NCBI RefSeq assembly: GCF_021130785.1
Contig: NC_060214.1
Location: forward strand, 5,607,001-5,671,000
Source: Homalodisca vitripennis
Lineage: Eukaryota > Arthropoda > Insecta > Hemiptera > Cicadellidae
Length of the DNA: 64,000 bases
Direction of reading: 5' to 3'
The notes beneath the pieces are model-generated. The model worked only from the letters and a program-made list of their open reading frames with translations, ran no database searches and had not been told where the DNA came from. A program made the translations under genes and the position numbers. This document shows, in pieces, positions 47,368 to 60,015 of the stretch; the first letter of the stretch is position 1, and the number at the start of each line of letters is the position of its first letter.

Positions 47368-48654
47368 GGACCAGTGCGATATCTCCTAGGACACTCCCGA
47401 CGAGTATGACCTCGTTCACCACAGGCATAGCAGATGGGTAGACGAAGCCCACCTGAGTGGTGTGGCCCATCTACGGGATTCTGTACGGCCGTGACAGCCC
47501 TGGAGGGCTGGATGGAACGATGATTGTTCCTCTCCGCCCTCTGCCGGTCAGCAAACTGCACGCTGCGCGAAGCAATGCACAGACGGTCCAGTTCAGAAAA
47601 GGTGGAAGGACGAACAGCAAAAACCAGACGGGACCTCTCTTCGGGATTGAGACCCTCAAGAATGGTGGTGACCACAGTACTTTCGGGGATATCGAGCCTT
47701 AAAACCCTATCAGTGTCCCTCACCTCGGCCACAAACTTTGCCAAACTCTCTCCGTTGCCCTGAGGCCTAAAGAATTTCTCCACACGGAGACGTTCCCTCA
47801 ACGGACCAGGAACAAAGAAATCCAATGCCTCCCTATGAAAATCATCCAGGGTACCACCCCTCTGGAGAACTCGAACCAGACAGTCACCCAAAGGTGGCCT
47901 ATAAAACGGAGAGATGACATGCAGGAGGCTCGCTCCCTGAAGACCAGGCAAGTCATGCAGTTGCAGGATCTCAGATAGAAACCGCAGCAAAGCTTCAGTA
48001 TCCAGACCATCCACCGTTGGTAGTCGCTGCAGCAACGGGGTAAGTGGGTTTGGGAGCTTGTGATACTGAACAAAGGATCCCGTCATCACAGCTCCCAGTC
48101 CTCCAGATCCAGCAGGCAGGGTCCCGTCCACACCAGACACCCCCGACGCCACGCCCACATCAAAGTCTGCAACAACTGACCCAGGGATCCGGCGTTCACC
48201 CTTAACAGCCACAGCAGAGTCAACCGCAGACAAGGTTTTTTTCAGGAGCCTTTGCTCCCTCGTCCCTCTCGAGTACAGTCAGCAGGCTGTCCACCAAGGT
48301 GATGCGTTCCTCCAACCACTCCCTATCACCAGAACTGGTAAGCTTGGATCTAAGTAGCGACAGCCTCATATGTAGATGGGTAAGCCGGGACAAATACCTA
48401 GCCCTCTCTCGGCCAGTAGGCGGCGACTCCAACCAGTCCTCCTGACTATTTTCAAAAGTCTCCAACTTAGCCTCCAAAATAGGCCTCTGCTTCTGGAACG
48501 CCAAATCCCTAGGCCAGGTAGTGTCCAGGTCCATGTTATCCCGCAGTTGCTTCCGCATGGACTCACAGTCGGAACCCGGAGTAAGCCCACGAACCAACAA
48601 CTCAAAATGGAGATCCTCCTTCAACAAGTATTCAGGCACCAGAGAGACAGGCAT
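47358..48654 (-). CDS. gag polyprotein, split by one frame break
   Basis: Gag forms the particle that packages element RNA. The start is the ATG at 48654 (MPVSLVPEYLLKEDL); upstream residues in the same frame look non-coding. The N-terminal part (to a stop at 48220) has an ELLVRGLTPG motif like the short N-terminal domain of several insect gypsy Gags, then charged helical sequence. The second part, in the +1 frame (from about 48240 to 47358), includes LHVISPFYRPP, capsid-like sequence with FVAEVR and LEGLNPEERS, and a CCHC zinc knuckle, CYACGERGHTRREC. The break coincides with a run of seven A on the element strand (48236-48242). Total length of about 430 residues is normal. Confidence 0.85.
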
Positions 48655-49081
48655 GATAAATAAATAGAAGACACAGACTAACAAGCAACACACTGACTCG
48701 AAGTCAACAACTAACAAATCAAAATTAGTAAGGCGACAAGAGAAAAACTTAGTGAGACAACACTCTCAGCAGGGTCCCCAGAATTCCTGCCGTCCACGAA
48801 ACACGGCAGCGAAACCAAAAATACCACAGCAAAACACTACGCCGTACCAGAACAAAACCAAAAAAAAAATCAACGATGACAAAGTATAACAAAAACACAC
48901 AAGTAACAATAATCCGAAAATAACAAACAAGATTACACACTTCCTGTAGATCGGCGATAAATAGCTCAGCGAGATGGCACAGGCGCAGGAAGTCACAATC
49001 TACCCACTCCAACTCATTCCTCTCGCCACCAGTGGCAAAACAAAAACCCCGGGCCCGCAGAGGGTAAAAACACGCAACCAC
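48655..49081 (-). other. Untranslated leader of the gypsy element
   Basis: About 430 bp between the primer-binding site and the gag start. Packaging signals would be expected here but cannot be recognised by eye. The open frames in it (48749-49081 minus, 48974-49189 plus) show no known domain. Confidence 0.6.
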
Positions 49082-49093
49082 GCTCTGCTACCA
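49082..49093 (-). other. tRNA primer-binding site
   Basis: Three bases inside the 5' LTR the element strand reads TGGTAGCAGAGC. It begins with TGG, complementary to a tRNA CCA end, and the following bases fit the acceptor stem of insect initiator-methionine tRNA (AGCAGAG start, from general knowledge). The primer identity should be checked against the tRNAs of the host. Confidence 0.75.
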
Positions 49094-49096
49094 TTT

Positions 49097-50204
49097 TGTT
49101 CCGAGTTAGCGAAAAAGACAGGAGGTCTCGGAAGCGCGCCCCTCCCAAACTCGGAGCAAATCATAAAAAAAACAATCACATGCCACTAGTAGGAAGAGAG
49201 ACAACATTTCGAGTACAAGATATAATTAGTAGATGGCAAACATTTCCATGCAAAATACAATTACTTCAGCACCACGGTGAACCGTGTAACTTAAGAACTA
49301 AATAACAACAGATAAAATTCCAATATAGACAATAACATAATAAATAGAAATAAATAACATATTATATAAATAATATAATATAATATAGAAATTTGATATA
49401 TAAATAACAATTTCAGGTACGGCGGTAGTAAATATAAAATTTTTAACAGGTAAATTTTTTATGAACTGAGGGGAGGAAAAAGGTTGTAGAATTTCTAGGC
49501 CCATTATTTTTGAAAAGTAATTTTGTTTCAAGTTTGTAGCCGAAAATTAAAAAAAATATATATTTAAAGCCAATTTTCGAAGGAGGCGGGGGCTTAGTTG
49601 CCTCCACGAATCCGAATTAAAGATGAAATCCTCCCCTTCAGGTCATGTAACTAACTAAATAAATACTGGCTAGGTACAGGCCCTCCTCCAGATCTAACAT
49701 CTGGCAGCGCTCCCTGCACCCCCAGTCCTCGCAAGTTCAGTATAAGAAGTAAAAAAAAACATTTTTGATCCAACCTTGTTCCAGAAGAAATGAATGGGAG
49801 CACTACACTCCGGTTGGATGCCGGTCCAATAGCGCTGGCAGGGCGCGGGCATTCAGTTGGCTTCAGTGCTGTGGGCAGACTCGCTGCATCAGTCCCGCTG
49901 ACGGCACTCACGGGGACCCTGCCGAAAGTCGGTGAATTAGCCAGCCATGGAGAACGGGACGAGCAGTGAACAGACAGAAACACAGTAGCTTCTCCGAACG
50001 TGTCTGACCGCTCCGAACAGTAGCCGGTGCCGGTGAACAGCTGGTGGGAAACTAGTCATGGTCAACCAGCTGACCTCGACCAATCAGTCCAACCAGGCAG
50101 AAAATCAATACTCTGACGGAGTGACTCCCCCACCGACTGACAAGAGTGGCCGAGGTGGGAAAAATAAAAGACAAAACAGAATGTCCAAATTGAGTCCCGG
50201 CTCA
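49097..50204 (-). repeat. 5' LTR of the gypsy element (1108 bp)
   Basis: This is the promoter-bearing LTR of the minus-strand element, bounded by TGTTCC at 49097 and GGCTCA at 50204 on the plus strand. It lacks the 10-bp duplication found in the other LTR. Its outer end, TGAGCC GG GGCTCA on the element strand of the sister LTR, is a perfect inverted repeat; here one base is changed (TGAGCCGGGACTCA). Confidence 0.95.
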
Positions 50205-50208
50205 GTAC
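50205..50208. other. Target-site duplication GTAC, right copy
   Basis: It matches 42714-42717 at the other end of the element. Confidence 0.8.
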
Positions 50209-51630
50209 GTAATTATACAATCCCGTCTTGTTAGTCTAACGGTGTTTATTTTTGGCAACATGATTATTTGATAACGTGTGATAATGCCATGTCAACAATA
50301 ACGTTTGACCTTTAGTTTCTGAAGTGATGAGGTGAGATACATATGATGTGGTAGCGATCTACATTCTGTAGCAGATATGCATAAACAATGAGAAACAGGT
50401 ACTAACTATATGAAGTAATGTTAATTTTACCATCCACACAGAATGCGAAACGAAAGACTTTTATCACAACTACGTATCAAATTTTAATCACGAATGTTAA
50501 TTGTCAAGATGTAAACAAACAAAAGATATCACAAAAACCTACACTTTAGTGTTAAATTTCTAAAGGTATATATTGCCTATTAAACAGGCAAAACAGTTTT
50601 TCGGTTGTGTTAATTTTTTAAGATAGCTACAGGGAGTAAAAAAATGATTTTTACATTCTCATGAAAAATATAAAAATTTTAATTGATTAAAGCCATCTAG
50701 AAGATAGAATATGGTTGTAACTAATATTTAAATTTACTTAAATCGTATTTTCTTTATGAAAATTCAAAAGTTGCTAATTTAATGACTATAGTTTCTTGTG
50801 AGAGTCCAAATATTTTTACAAATTACCTATCTGCAGGTAATATATTTAAAGTTATAATTAAAAAAAATATTGAAAACTTTGTAGCATTCAGTTTTATTTT
50901 GAAATCCTTTTTATTGATAGATTTCTAGGAACTTGAGAAAAATCTTAAAGTAACTGGATGACAACACAGTGATTAACTGTCTAGTTTTAACTAATTAGTT
51001 ACACTGATAAGTTTTACTGTAGATATTATACTAAACAGAAGAGGGCTATATAGCATAATAGTATAATTTATAAAGTAACGTATTTATATATTTATTTAAA
51101 TCACTGGTATAATAAATAGCTTAATGTACCACGAAGTTTAATGACAAAGAAACCATTTATAAGAAGTTTAAAGTCGTTCTGCTTAACAAGTTATGAGGTT
51201 TCAAAGTTTAAATAAGTACAGTAAAGTTACTAACATTGTTTTTTGTTAAGTGGATGTTCTTCTGTAAGTCGATTACAACAGCACTAGCAGTTACCCTCAG
51301 CTTTTCCTCAGAATGATCACTTATGTTATGAGGTCTTATGGATTAGAAATTTTATTATTTGGCAATCCATATTGATGAGCATCATTAAATTTAAATTTCA
51401 AGTCATAGGAAATGTTATGTATTATCACATTCCAAAAAACTATTGCGAGGAATTTCTATCATAAAAAAGTTTAATTCGCAGAATTCCTTTGTTTTTCTAA
51501 GGCCTAAAACCAAGGCCTAATAGCTAAACTCATAAAAGACATGTGCCTTAATTATTTACTTAAAGGTAAATTGACGGGAAGAAAATTGTATGAGCAATTA
51601 TCCCTGAAACCCATCTTCTATCTCATAACT
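50209..51630. other. AT-rich intergenic DNA, no gene seen
   Basis: No open frame or repeat of note to the right of the gypsy element. Confidence 0.5.
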
Positions 51631-52031
51631 TTAATTACCTACTATTAGGGACATACGAGTATTTGGGAAACCTTCCCTATGACGTCCTAGAACATTGAAG
51701 AGAAAAGTGAAGGTAGTAGAACAAATCCCTACCTCCTCACACATTACACAAGTTCCATATGTTTTGCTGCACGGAACGTAAAGTAGCCTCCACCAGGATA
51801 AAAAATCTGAACACTTTATTGGAAGACGAGTTGTCTGGAAGTTGTCTTTATCATCACTGTTATCCACATTTCCTCAGTTAAATCGAATCTACCTTCTATT
51901 ACAGACGTATTTGGGATATTGAAAGTATTTTGAAAAGGTTTGAACCCTTTCCCCCTATAACCTCTCGCTAGCTAGTGCTTAAAATCTGGATCATACAACA
52001 AAGGGATTATGGGAAACTCATCCTCATCCAT
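51631..52031 (-). other. Possible transposase relic (acidic start, cysteine-rich end)
   Basis: On the minus strand a mini-frame (52031-51972) reads MDEDEFPIIPLLYDPDFKH. It is followed by a 78-residue frame (51867-51631) with YVPCSKTYGTCVMCEEVGIC. An acidic start with DPDF and a closing cysteine cluster recall piggyBac-type transposases with the catalytic middle missing. No TTAA-flanked ends were identified, so this is only a suggestion. Confidence 0.2.
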
Positions 52032-55000
52032 TCTGAAGCAAATATATATCAAGTAATGAATAGAGAAAAGTACGTAACCCTAACTATTCAGTGTTAAATG
52101 CCGAGATATAACTCTGTGACTACCATAAAGGCACGGTGGTATAAATGGTTTTTTTTACTGTGAGGCTTTTAAATTTTTTGGGAAGGTATTCTAAGCTCAT
52201 TCTGTATTATTGATAAATTTATTTATCACATATTGTCATTACACTACATATTAAAATACACTCATTACAATAAATATGGTGTGATTGTGGTAACTTATTT
52301 AAAACCTGTTTAGTTTGGTCCTTAAATAAAGTCGTAGTGTTTGGTTACAGAATAACAACTCTACAGAGTTTTATTAGCAATATTGTAAACTGTTAGATGA
52401 AAAGCGTCACATTATGGATACAATAAAAGTGAGAAATATACCCAACTTAAATAAAAGCTACCGAGGGAGTAAGTAAGGAACTGCTCCTATATACACAGGC
52501 ATCAACTCACCCATCTTTTGCGCCTTTATGTGCTCCAGATTTAGCTTTGTCAATTTATTGTATTGTATTGTTTCTCGGTGAAATATTGTAAAAGTAATTA
52601 GGAAAAAGTTACTCAGCTGTCCACCACCACACAGTGTCTTGTCACATGTAACACTTGGCAACTTGTATTGTATTGTTTCTCAGTAAAGGACAGTCGATAT
52701 TCTAAAAGTAATTAGGACAAGTAATTAGGATGTATTGAGATTTGGAGAGTAATGTCGGACAGATGAACTGTCTAATGTAAATAAACTCGTACCGCGAGCG
52801 CAGTCTCAACTACTGTTATCTAGTTCTGATGAGCAATGTCATATATACGATTACCATTTTTATATCAATACCGAGACATTAATGTAGTGTGTAAGCTGAT
52901 TTTGCGTAGACTACCGCAACAACACGCGATAGCAGCTGTTTGTAGTACTTGCGTGTAAAATTCCTTTCCGAAATATCTAATCACTACTTAAATGTAAACT
53001 CACCCTTAAAGATGTGTTCAACTACTAGCATTATTTACTGTTATGTAACTCACATTGTCTTCTGATGAAATATATGAACACCATATATAACAACAACGCG
53101 CGATGAACCAATATACGAAGTAGGTATAAGCGGCTTATTCCGCTCACAAAGAGATTGTACCTGAAGTGTTCAGTGCGGCAGAGCGCTTCACTTGATAACC
53201 GATTATTTTCAGCACCAATGTTTTCGCCCCTATGGAACAGAAAAGGCGGTTTAGATATTCACTCCATGTTCTGGCTTCTATTAAATATTGTCAATTAAGC
53301 GCAGTGACTAGATTTAGAATGTATCTAGCAATGCTACATATGTAGTCTCCAAAACTGTTTAGTTAAATTCAGAAATATAATCCACTTCAAATACCTTAGT
53401 TTGTATTTTAACAATGTAAATATAATATGTGACTTATTTATTTATAATTGAGAGGATGAGTAAACAAAATATTACCTTTACTACGTAGCGAGTTCATTTA
53501 TGTCATAAATCTAATGGAAAACAACTAAGCTAAACAAAAGCCACAATGTACTGTTTGGTTTCATTGTTTGTGTTTACTTTACAGAAAAACAACGCAGTGA
53601 TTATGTTCTGCTCGTGTTGTTGGATGATGCGGTGTAGTGCCGACTCTACCATCTTGTTTATCTTTTTAGATAAATGTTTGGCCAAGCCAACATAATGAGA
53701 TTTGACCAAAGTTTATTAATTTCCAACAAGGGTTAATCTATAAATGAAGATTACGTGCTGAGCTTTTTAAGTGATAGATTATTTTGTAGTAATGCATATC
53801 TAACATTTTACTTGTATAAAATCGCTTAACAATGTACTCACACTTGTTATAATCATATATGGTGAGGGGAACATATTGACACGAGGAAGAAGTCATAACG
53901 AGCCACACCTACACAGCCAAAATACAATAACAGATTCAACTATACTACTAGTACCATTATTAGTTTAGTTGATTGTAGTATTAGTTTAGACTTTATTACA
54001 TACTTCACAACTGTTTATTGGAAGAACAAGTTATTCTGCCATTAAACTGTGCTTTCATAGCATTAATTGTTAATTGTGTATTTTTGAGAAAGAAGTTTTC
54101 AAAATTAAACCATTAAAAATTATAATTTTTAGCATTGATCTTCTTTGCTCAAAAGCATAAAAATAGACTGCCATACCAGTTCACTTTTTAAAGATTTTGA
54201 ATTCTGTCCAAAATGGGGTTTTTAAGGATAAGTAAAAGAATAAAATAGTTTTTATTTCCTCTTAAAATAGAAACAGAAATAGAATTTTTAATACTTTATA
54301 ACGTAAAGAAAAAAAAACACCAATAACTAAATACACATTATAATTACAGAATATAATACAGTCAAACACCTTATGACTTACCTAGGCTGACATAAAATAT
54401 TTATAATTGACACACTTTAACTTGAATTATACTTCTATTAAAAAGGAAAATATTAACGTCTCGGAAAATAAAAGCCAGTTCTAATGGTTCATAATCATCG
54501 TAAGTTAAATATTTTTAACGTTCAAGAGCAGATATGAGAATAAATTAAAAGTTGTCACTCCATTTACTTATAATTTTATACTAAAATGATTGAAAATTGC
54601 ATGCAATCATATTGTTTTTGGTAGGCCTACTGTTATTGGCACCAAAGTTTATGTTAAACAATACTAAGAATTGAGTTTGCTTATAGTTTTAAAACCAAAT
54701 TGAATTTAAATTTTAATTAAATTTACATAATATGTCATTCATAAACTGAATTCTGTACAGTTTTCTGCAAGTTAAACATGTGTTTCAACATAATTGAGCG
54801 TCGTTCCACAAAATCTAACTTTTTGCTAATAAGCAAAGCATTCCTGTAACTCTATTATAATTCTTAGTAAAAGTCTAATTAAATACATACGTTGCAAAAA
54901 TATAACCATTTAATTCAGTGTGTCCAAATATTAAGCATACTGAAGGGATCTTGGAAACTGTAAGATATACAGCAGAGATTACAGGACATAGTTGTGCGTT

Positions 55001-58000
55001 ATATCGAGACCAGAGAATAATGTAGTCAATTTGATTATTGGTTGTCACACACAAGGAAAATGTAACACGTATGGTATAAAATAAATCAATAAAAGATCCA
55101 ATTTTTGCAAAATATTACGTTTTTACGAAAAAAAGAGTTTTAGCGTTTAAAAAAATTGAATTGAACCTTACACCTCATGCCTGCTGGCCTTGAAAGTTGT
55201 TTCGTTATAATATTTAAAAACTAGAAGGAATTTCATGCAAAGTTCGCGTGAAAAGTATTTCAATATAGGTAAAATAAGAGAGCTGTGCAATTTTAAACAT
55301 TTAGTCCTAAGCCCAATTTTAAGAGAGTGAAACTTCAAAACTAAAATAAACCAAATGCATTTCGTGTTCTAAATCCTTTAAATATTTCCATATTTTAACA
55401 AATTAGCGTACCGTGTATCTAACCTTCCATCATTAAACAATGCTGAGCCTTAATGGAAAGCTTACATTGTGAAAGCTTTGTTGTAACAGAATGTCGAGAC
55501 CACAGCGCAGCAGCCTTCAAAGAGCGCTTTGTTAAGCTCTATCGAGTGTTGTACAGACCGCGCGGGCCGAGATTAATCGTTGACCGGCATCGTGGATTGT
55601 CCTCTGTACTTTCCCGTGTTTTACAGAAAACAATACTCTACACTGCAGTTTGAACTATTGTTTTCTAATATTAGCTTGAAACTGTGAACTGATTATACTT
55701 AATTATTCAGCTGAAAAAGTTTTAAATAGCAATTACACTCACACAAAAATTCCATTAAGGTAACTATACTACAACTGTAATAGTGATTAGACTGTAGATT
55801 TCATGTTTTGCAAAAAAATAAATATTGAATTAAAACCTGCGCTATATGTAAGGGTAACTATTACTTTTAGTTCCGATTAGGGTTTACAAAATGTTGGAGA
55901 TCTTGAAAGTTTAAACACATATTGTGTGACGTTACAGAGAATACGTAATCGCCGTTTGATCTCATATAATCTTAAATCGTTAAGAAGTGTAAATATGTGT
56001 TCCTACTCATACAGAAATGATAGCATTTTCTTTGAGCATTGAATTTTATGAGTAAATATCGTAACTGTAATGTTGTCTCATTAAAGTTGGTGCGAAGATC
56101 ATTATATGAGTTGGGGTGGTCTTTACATGAATTAAAAACATATTTCTCTAAAAGAAAGTTGATCGAGGCAACATACATGAAATTAATACATCAACCGTTC
56201 CAATGAATCAATTTTTTAACATCAATTTTCAACATCAATTTCCCTTAATTTCAGTTGAAATGAGACCAATTTGTATGTCGACGAACGAAACAGGAAACCT
56301 AGAGAGTCAAACAGAATATACATTTATAGTAAACCGATTGGAGATAACATTATGCTTATGAGAAGTCCATCTAGAATGAACCAATAAAAAGGGGCATTTT
56401 ATTTTCCAGATTTTTCACAATCTTGTTTTCATCGATGTCTGTTGAGTTGTCAACGGTTGGTTATTGCGTACAGGTGCATGTGTTAGAACTATTGTGCGTT
56501 CCATTCGATCTGGATTGTAGTTATGTGTCAGGTTATTTATCCACCTGAGGAAGCGATTAGATTAAACATAACTATACTGAACTAAAGTATCATTTAATGA
56601 AGACCGATACTTTTTAATCTTAATACTTTCATCGTCAAAATCGAACGTGAATCAAACAACACGTTCCGTTTTAAAGTAGTTATGTTCACATTTCCGTTTC
56701 GCTAAATAAGTATGTGACATTCCTTTACATATCCATTTCAATCCATCTCATTTATTCAGAAAGTATTGGACTACCAACACTGGCTGGTTGGAAAACGTAT
56801 AAAATGTCATCACTTCCAGTATAGTAATAGGAAAGAATATTATGTGACATTTTTATCTTAACACGTAACGTAATTTAAGATGAATTGATAGCTTGAAAAA
56901 TCATTTTTACAACGTTTTTGAAGTGATGACGTTTTTGGCAAAATGTTTAAAACTTTCATTTAAAACGTAAAAGCCTCACCCTTTAAACCTTAAGAACTAA
57001 ATAAATTATAGTTTGTCTCTATACAATAGCGGTATAGCCCACAAAAATATGTTACGTATATCACCGCACTACTGTAGATCACTTAACTGATGACAGTGTT
57101 TCAAATGTAAATGTGAATGATCACGGTACTGTAAATTATCTGAACAGAAATGAATTGAAACAATATTTAAACATGCAAGACTGCGGTAAGAAATAATTTT
57201 AGCTGTCATGTTCACCTGTAGCTATTATTGCCACTTTTATATACAGATTAAATCAAGTAGTGGCTGCCTTTCACAACTTTCGTCCTCCTGTCCCCAGTTG
57301 ACATGCCGCGATACCGCAGGAACTGCCGATGCTGATCCTCCCCTGCCTCTCACCGTTGCTATTGGTTACGGATGGTTACGGATGTAGTGTTCAGTGCAGT
57401 GACACGGTTGATGCATACTCCAGTCACTTTGGGACCTCAGATGTATATTTCAAGTTTTTTACTTGTAACTTTTTATTTTTGCTATCTTATTAGTTAATCA
57501 CCACTTATTCCCTACAATTTGAAAATGTTTGCGCAGGTCAACCATATACCTTACGAGTTTTTACATCTGACGAAGTCCGTATATTCAAACCCTCGAAACG
57601 CTGTGTTCTATTTGTTGCAACATAACGGTGGAAAATGTTCGAAATCCTATTATCACTAAAAACATATCGTAAAATAACTGAGAGTAAAACATAAATAAAA
57701 TCATGTTAATTTCTGCCTCTGTTAATTAATACAACTGCCAAGATATATCTGATGCACTTAGAAGTTTTGAACGGCTCCTATTTAAGAGGTGGCTATCCAG
57801 GTGATACAGAAACAATTAAAACTGTCACTTAGTACTCAGCCAGCCACAATACAACCTTCTTCAATGACAGTTTCATATCAAAACCTATCTGATAATAACA
57901 ACCAATATTCTAACTGAAGAAATATCGATAAATGAAGAAATCCAGACTCTCTTATCCAAAATAATAGGTAATTTAATTTCCATTTCGCTCGACATTCCTT

Positions 58001-59735
58001 TGATTTACATATTGACGGTTGAATATAAATTGCAGATACAAGACTGTCAATTGTTTGGTTCATAAGAAAAACCTAACCGAACGTGCAATCTATGCCTGTG
58101 AGTTTTCAAACCTGGATACTCTAAAATTGAAAACTAATAAATACATCTATTATTCAAATAAATATGTAATCATCATTCCAAGTAGGTAGAAGATGACATG
58201 TTCTAACCACCTAGACAAATATTTAATTGTAATATATCGTATTGTAAACATATTTAATTAAAATACAACTATATGTTTAAATATGTAGAGCCAACAGTAC
58301 TATTTGAACATAAAGTTTTTTATTGTTTCATTACTAACTTTTTGAAGTTCATTTGTCATGGTGCAAGAATTAAACGACCATTAAAAGTAAATATAAAAGA
58401 ACACAAAGAAAACACGATAAAGGGGTTAACAGAATATACAAAAATTGTTCATTCTACATGTGTTCATTCATGAAATTCGGAGACTAAGAAATCGGTCAAC
58501 CATCAATTTAAATTATGCCACATTGGTGCGAATCTCAAAATTGGGCTAGCAAGGAAACCTAAAGTATCAAAAAGATTACACATTTGCAATAAACCAATGT
58601 GGAGTCATAGTATAGTTTTAAGAAGATTATCTGGAATGAGCCAAGAATAAAAAACCCACTCCCGTTTCCTAATTTTTTTTGCCTTCATTTTGTTTCTGAT
58701 GTGACGATCACCATTTAATGTAGAGGAAACAGGATTTTACGGAACATTAAAAATCGTTCAATGATTCAAAAAATCTGTAACACTACGTTTCCTTATCTGC
58801 AATCTGATGTCTTCTTCAGGTACGCAACTAACCTAACACATAATTACAAACTAGGTTAAAATAAACAAATCATACCAGAGCGTTGTGACGTGCGTTTGTA
58901 AGGAATCACAACCACGATGTTGGGTGTCAACTTCACTAACTCTAAAACATGCACTTAACAAAAACCTAAACACAACACTAATCATTAAAACTGAACTACA
59001 GAATACAGGCCATAATAGGTCTGCTGCATCCGCCGGCCAACCACCTACGACTGTTTACCGATTTTTTTGTATCACTGAACGATGTCAAATGTCCGGAAAA
59101 ATCCTGTTCCCTTCACAATACTCACATAGTCAAAAACAAACTTCACCATTTACTATTGACCTTCAGTCAAATGTATGTGATTGGTGGATGAGTATGGACC
59201 TATTGAAACCTGTATTCTTTAGTTCAGTTTTTATAATTATGTTTTGTTTTTATTGAGTGCATGTTTTAGAATTAGTGATTCCTGGCTTCCATGTGTGACA
59301 ACGTTTTGGTATGTATTATTTTTTGGCTTTAACGTAGGTTGTAGTTACGTATAAAATTATCAGTTTGCAGATATCGAAACGTATTGTTATTAATGTTATG
59401 TGTCACTAGATTATGGTTAAAGGCCGGAAACCCCTGTTTCGTTTCGCCTATCGTGTTATATCCATGTTCGATTCTTACTATTAAATATAACTTACATATG
59501 TCGCTGATTTGTGTTCTTATTTTAAACTTGCTTAAATTCAGAATACGTGTTTGTTTAACATTTTAATTGGAATATTGCAATATTTACTCATAAAGAAGTT
59601 TAAGCGTGCTTTAAAAGTGATTAAAATAAATGCTTTTACAAGTTTCCTAATTCTAGGTAAAAAATAATCACAATAATTCCACTGCATAGGTAATGGCCTA
59701 AAGATTTGATTTGCTATTAGCTGAACAACACTTAC
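52032..59735. other. Long AT-rich intergenic region, no firm gene
   Basis: No supported gene. GC-richer patches stand out at 55480-55625 (open frame 55453-55653, plus, no known motif) and at 57285-57400. The second follows a good pyrimidine tract ending CCCCAG and carries two GGTTACGGAT copies. Sequences with CTGAAGAAG- and CGAAACG-like motifs occur near 56547, 57568-57600, 58770-58830 (minus) and 59367. The 123-residue frame 58885-59256 (plus) is unrecognised and overlaps this repeat-like zone. Confidence 0.45.
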
Positions 59736-59944
59736 AAACGGAAGTACAATAACACATACAACACACAATAGCACTACATAATTCCAGAATACTTCTGTCA
59801 GAGAGGCGGACACAACATTACAGACCCATGTACCCCTCGGGACTTTGACACGGTTGTGTTCGTAATCTTTGCTATTAGCTGCATCAAACACCTTTGATGT
59901 TGTACGGCACACACAGCACGATGCATTTGTGTTTGCTGGATTTA
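59736..59944 (-). CDS. Candidate internal exon with a receptor-like membrane segment
   Basis: On the minus strand a strong pyrimidine tract ends CTGTCTGTACAG at 59945. A 209-bp open stretch follows, then TTT followed by GTAAGT (donor from 59735 downward), a near-perfect donor site. The 69 complete codons give a Cys-containing loop (CCVCRTT, GTWVCN) and a hydrophobic span, FWNYVVLLCVVCVIVLPF. A loop with a cysteine followed by a span with a late proline suits extracellular loop 2 and helix 5 of a GPCR, but I cannot assign a family. No neighbouring exon was recognised; upstream exons would have to lie beyond the minisatellite at 60.0-60.8 kb. It could also be a chance open frame with good splice-like sites. 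Confidence 0.35.
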
Positions 59945-60015
59945 CTGTACAGACAGAAGATAGAAAAACACGCATCAGCTCAGTTCATAGTTACAAATGG
60001 TTCAGCCTCTGGCAT

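Larger units (their letters stand above)
42718..50204 (-). mobile_element. Ty3/gypsy LTR retrotransposon, full length (7.49 kb), minus strand
   Basis: The order of parts, read right to left, is 5' LTR (50204-49097), primer-binding site, leader, gag with a zinc knuckle, -1 frameshift signal, then pol with protease, RT, RNase H and integrase, then polypurine tract and 3' LTR (43831-42718). Integrase after RNase H defines Ty3/gypsy rather than copia. No env-like frame is seen, so it is not of the errantivirus type. The LTRs look about 98.5 percent identical (about 16 substitutions and a few indels by eye), implying fairly recent insertion. The coding region has five frame breaks (about 48236-48242, 47099-47122, 45968-45977, 44939-44946, 44697-44704), so this copy as assembled could not make intact proteins. 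Confidence 0.95.

Noticed and set aside
58885..59256. 123-residue plus-strand open frame
   Set aside because: No recognisable domain, and it overlaps a zone of repeat-like motifs; not supported as a gene.
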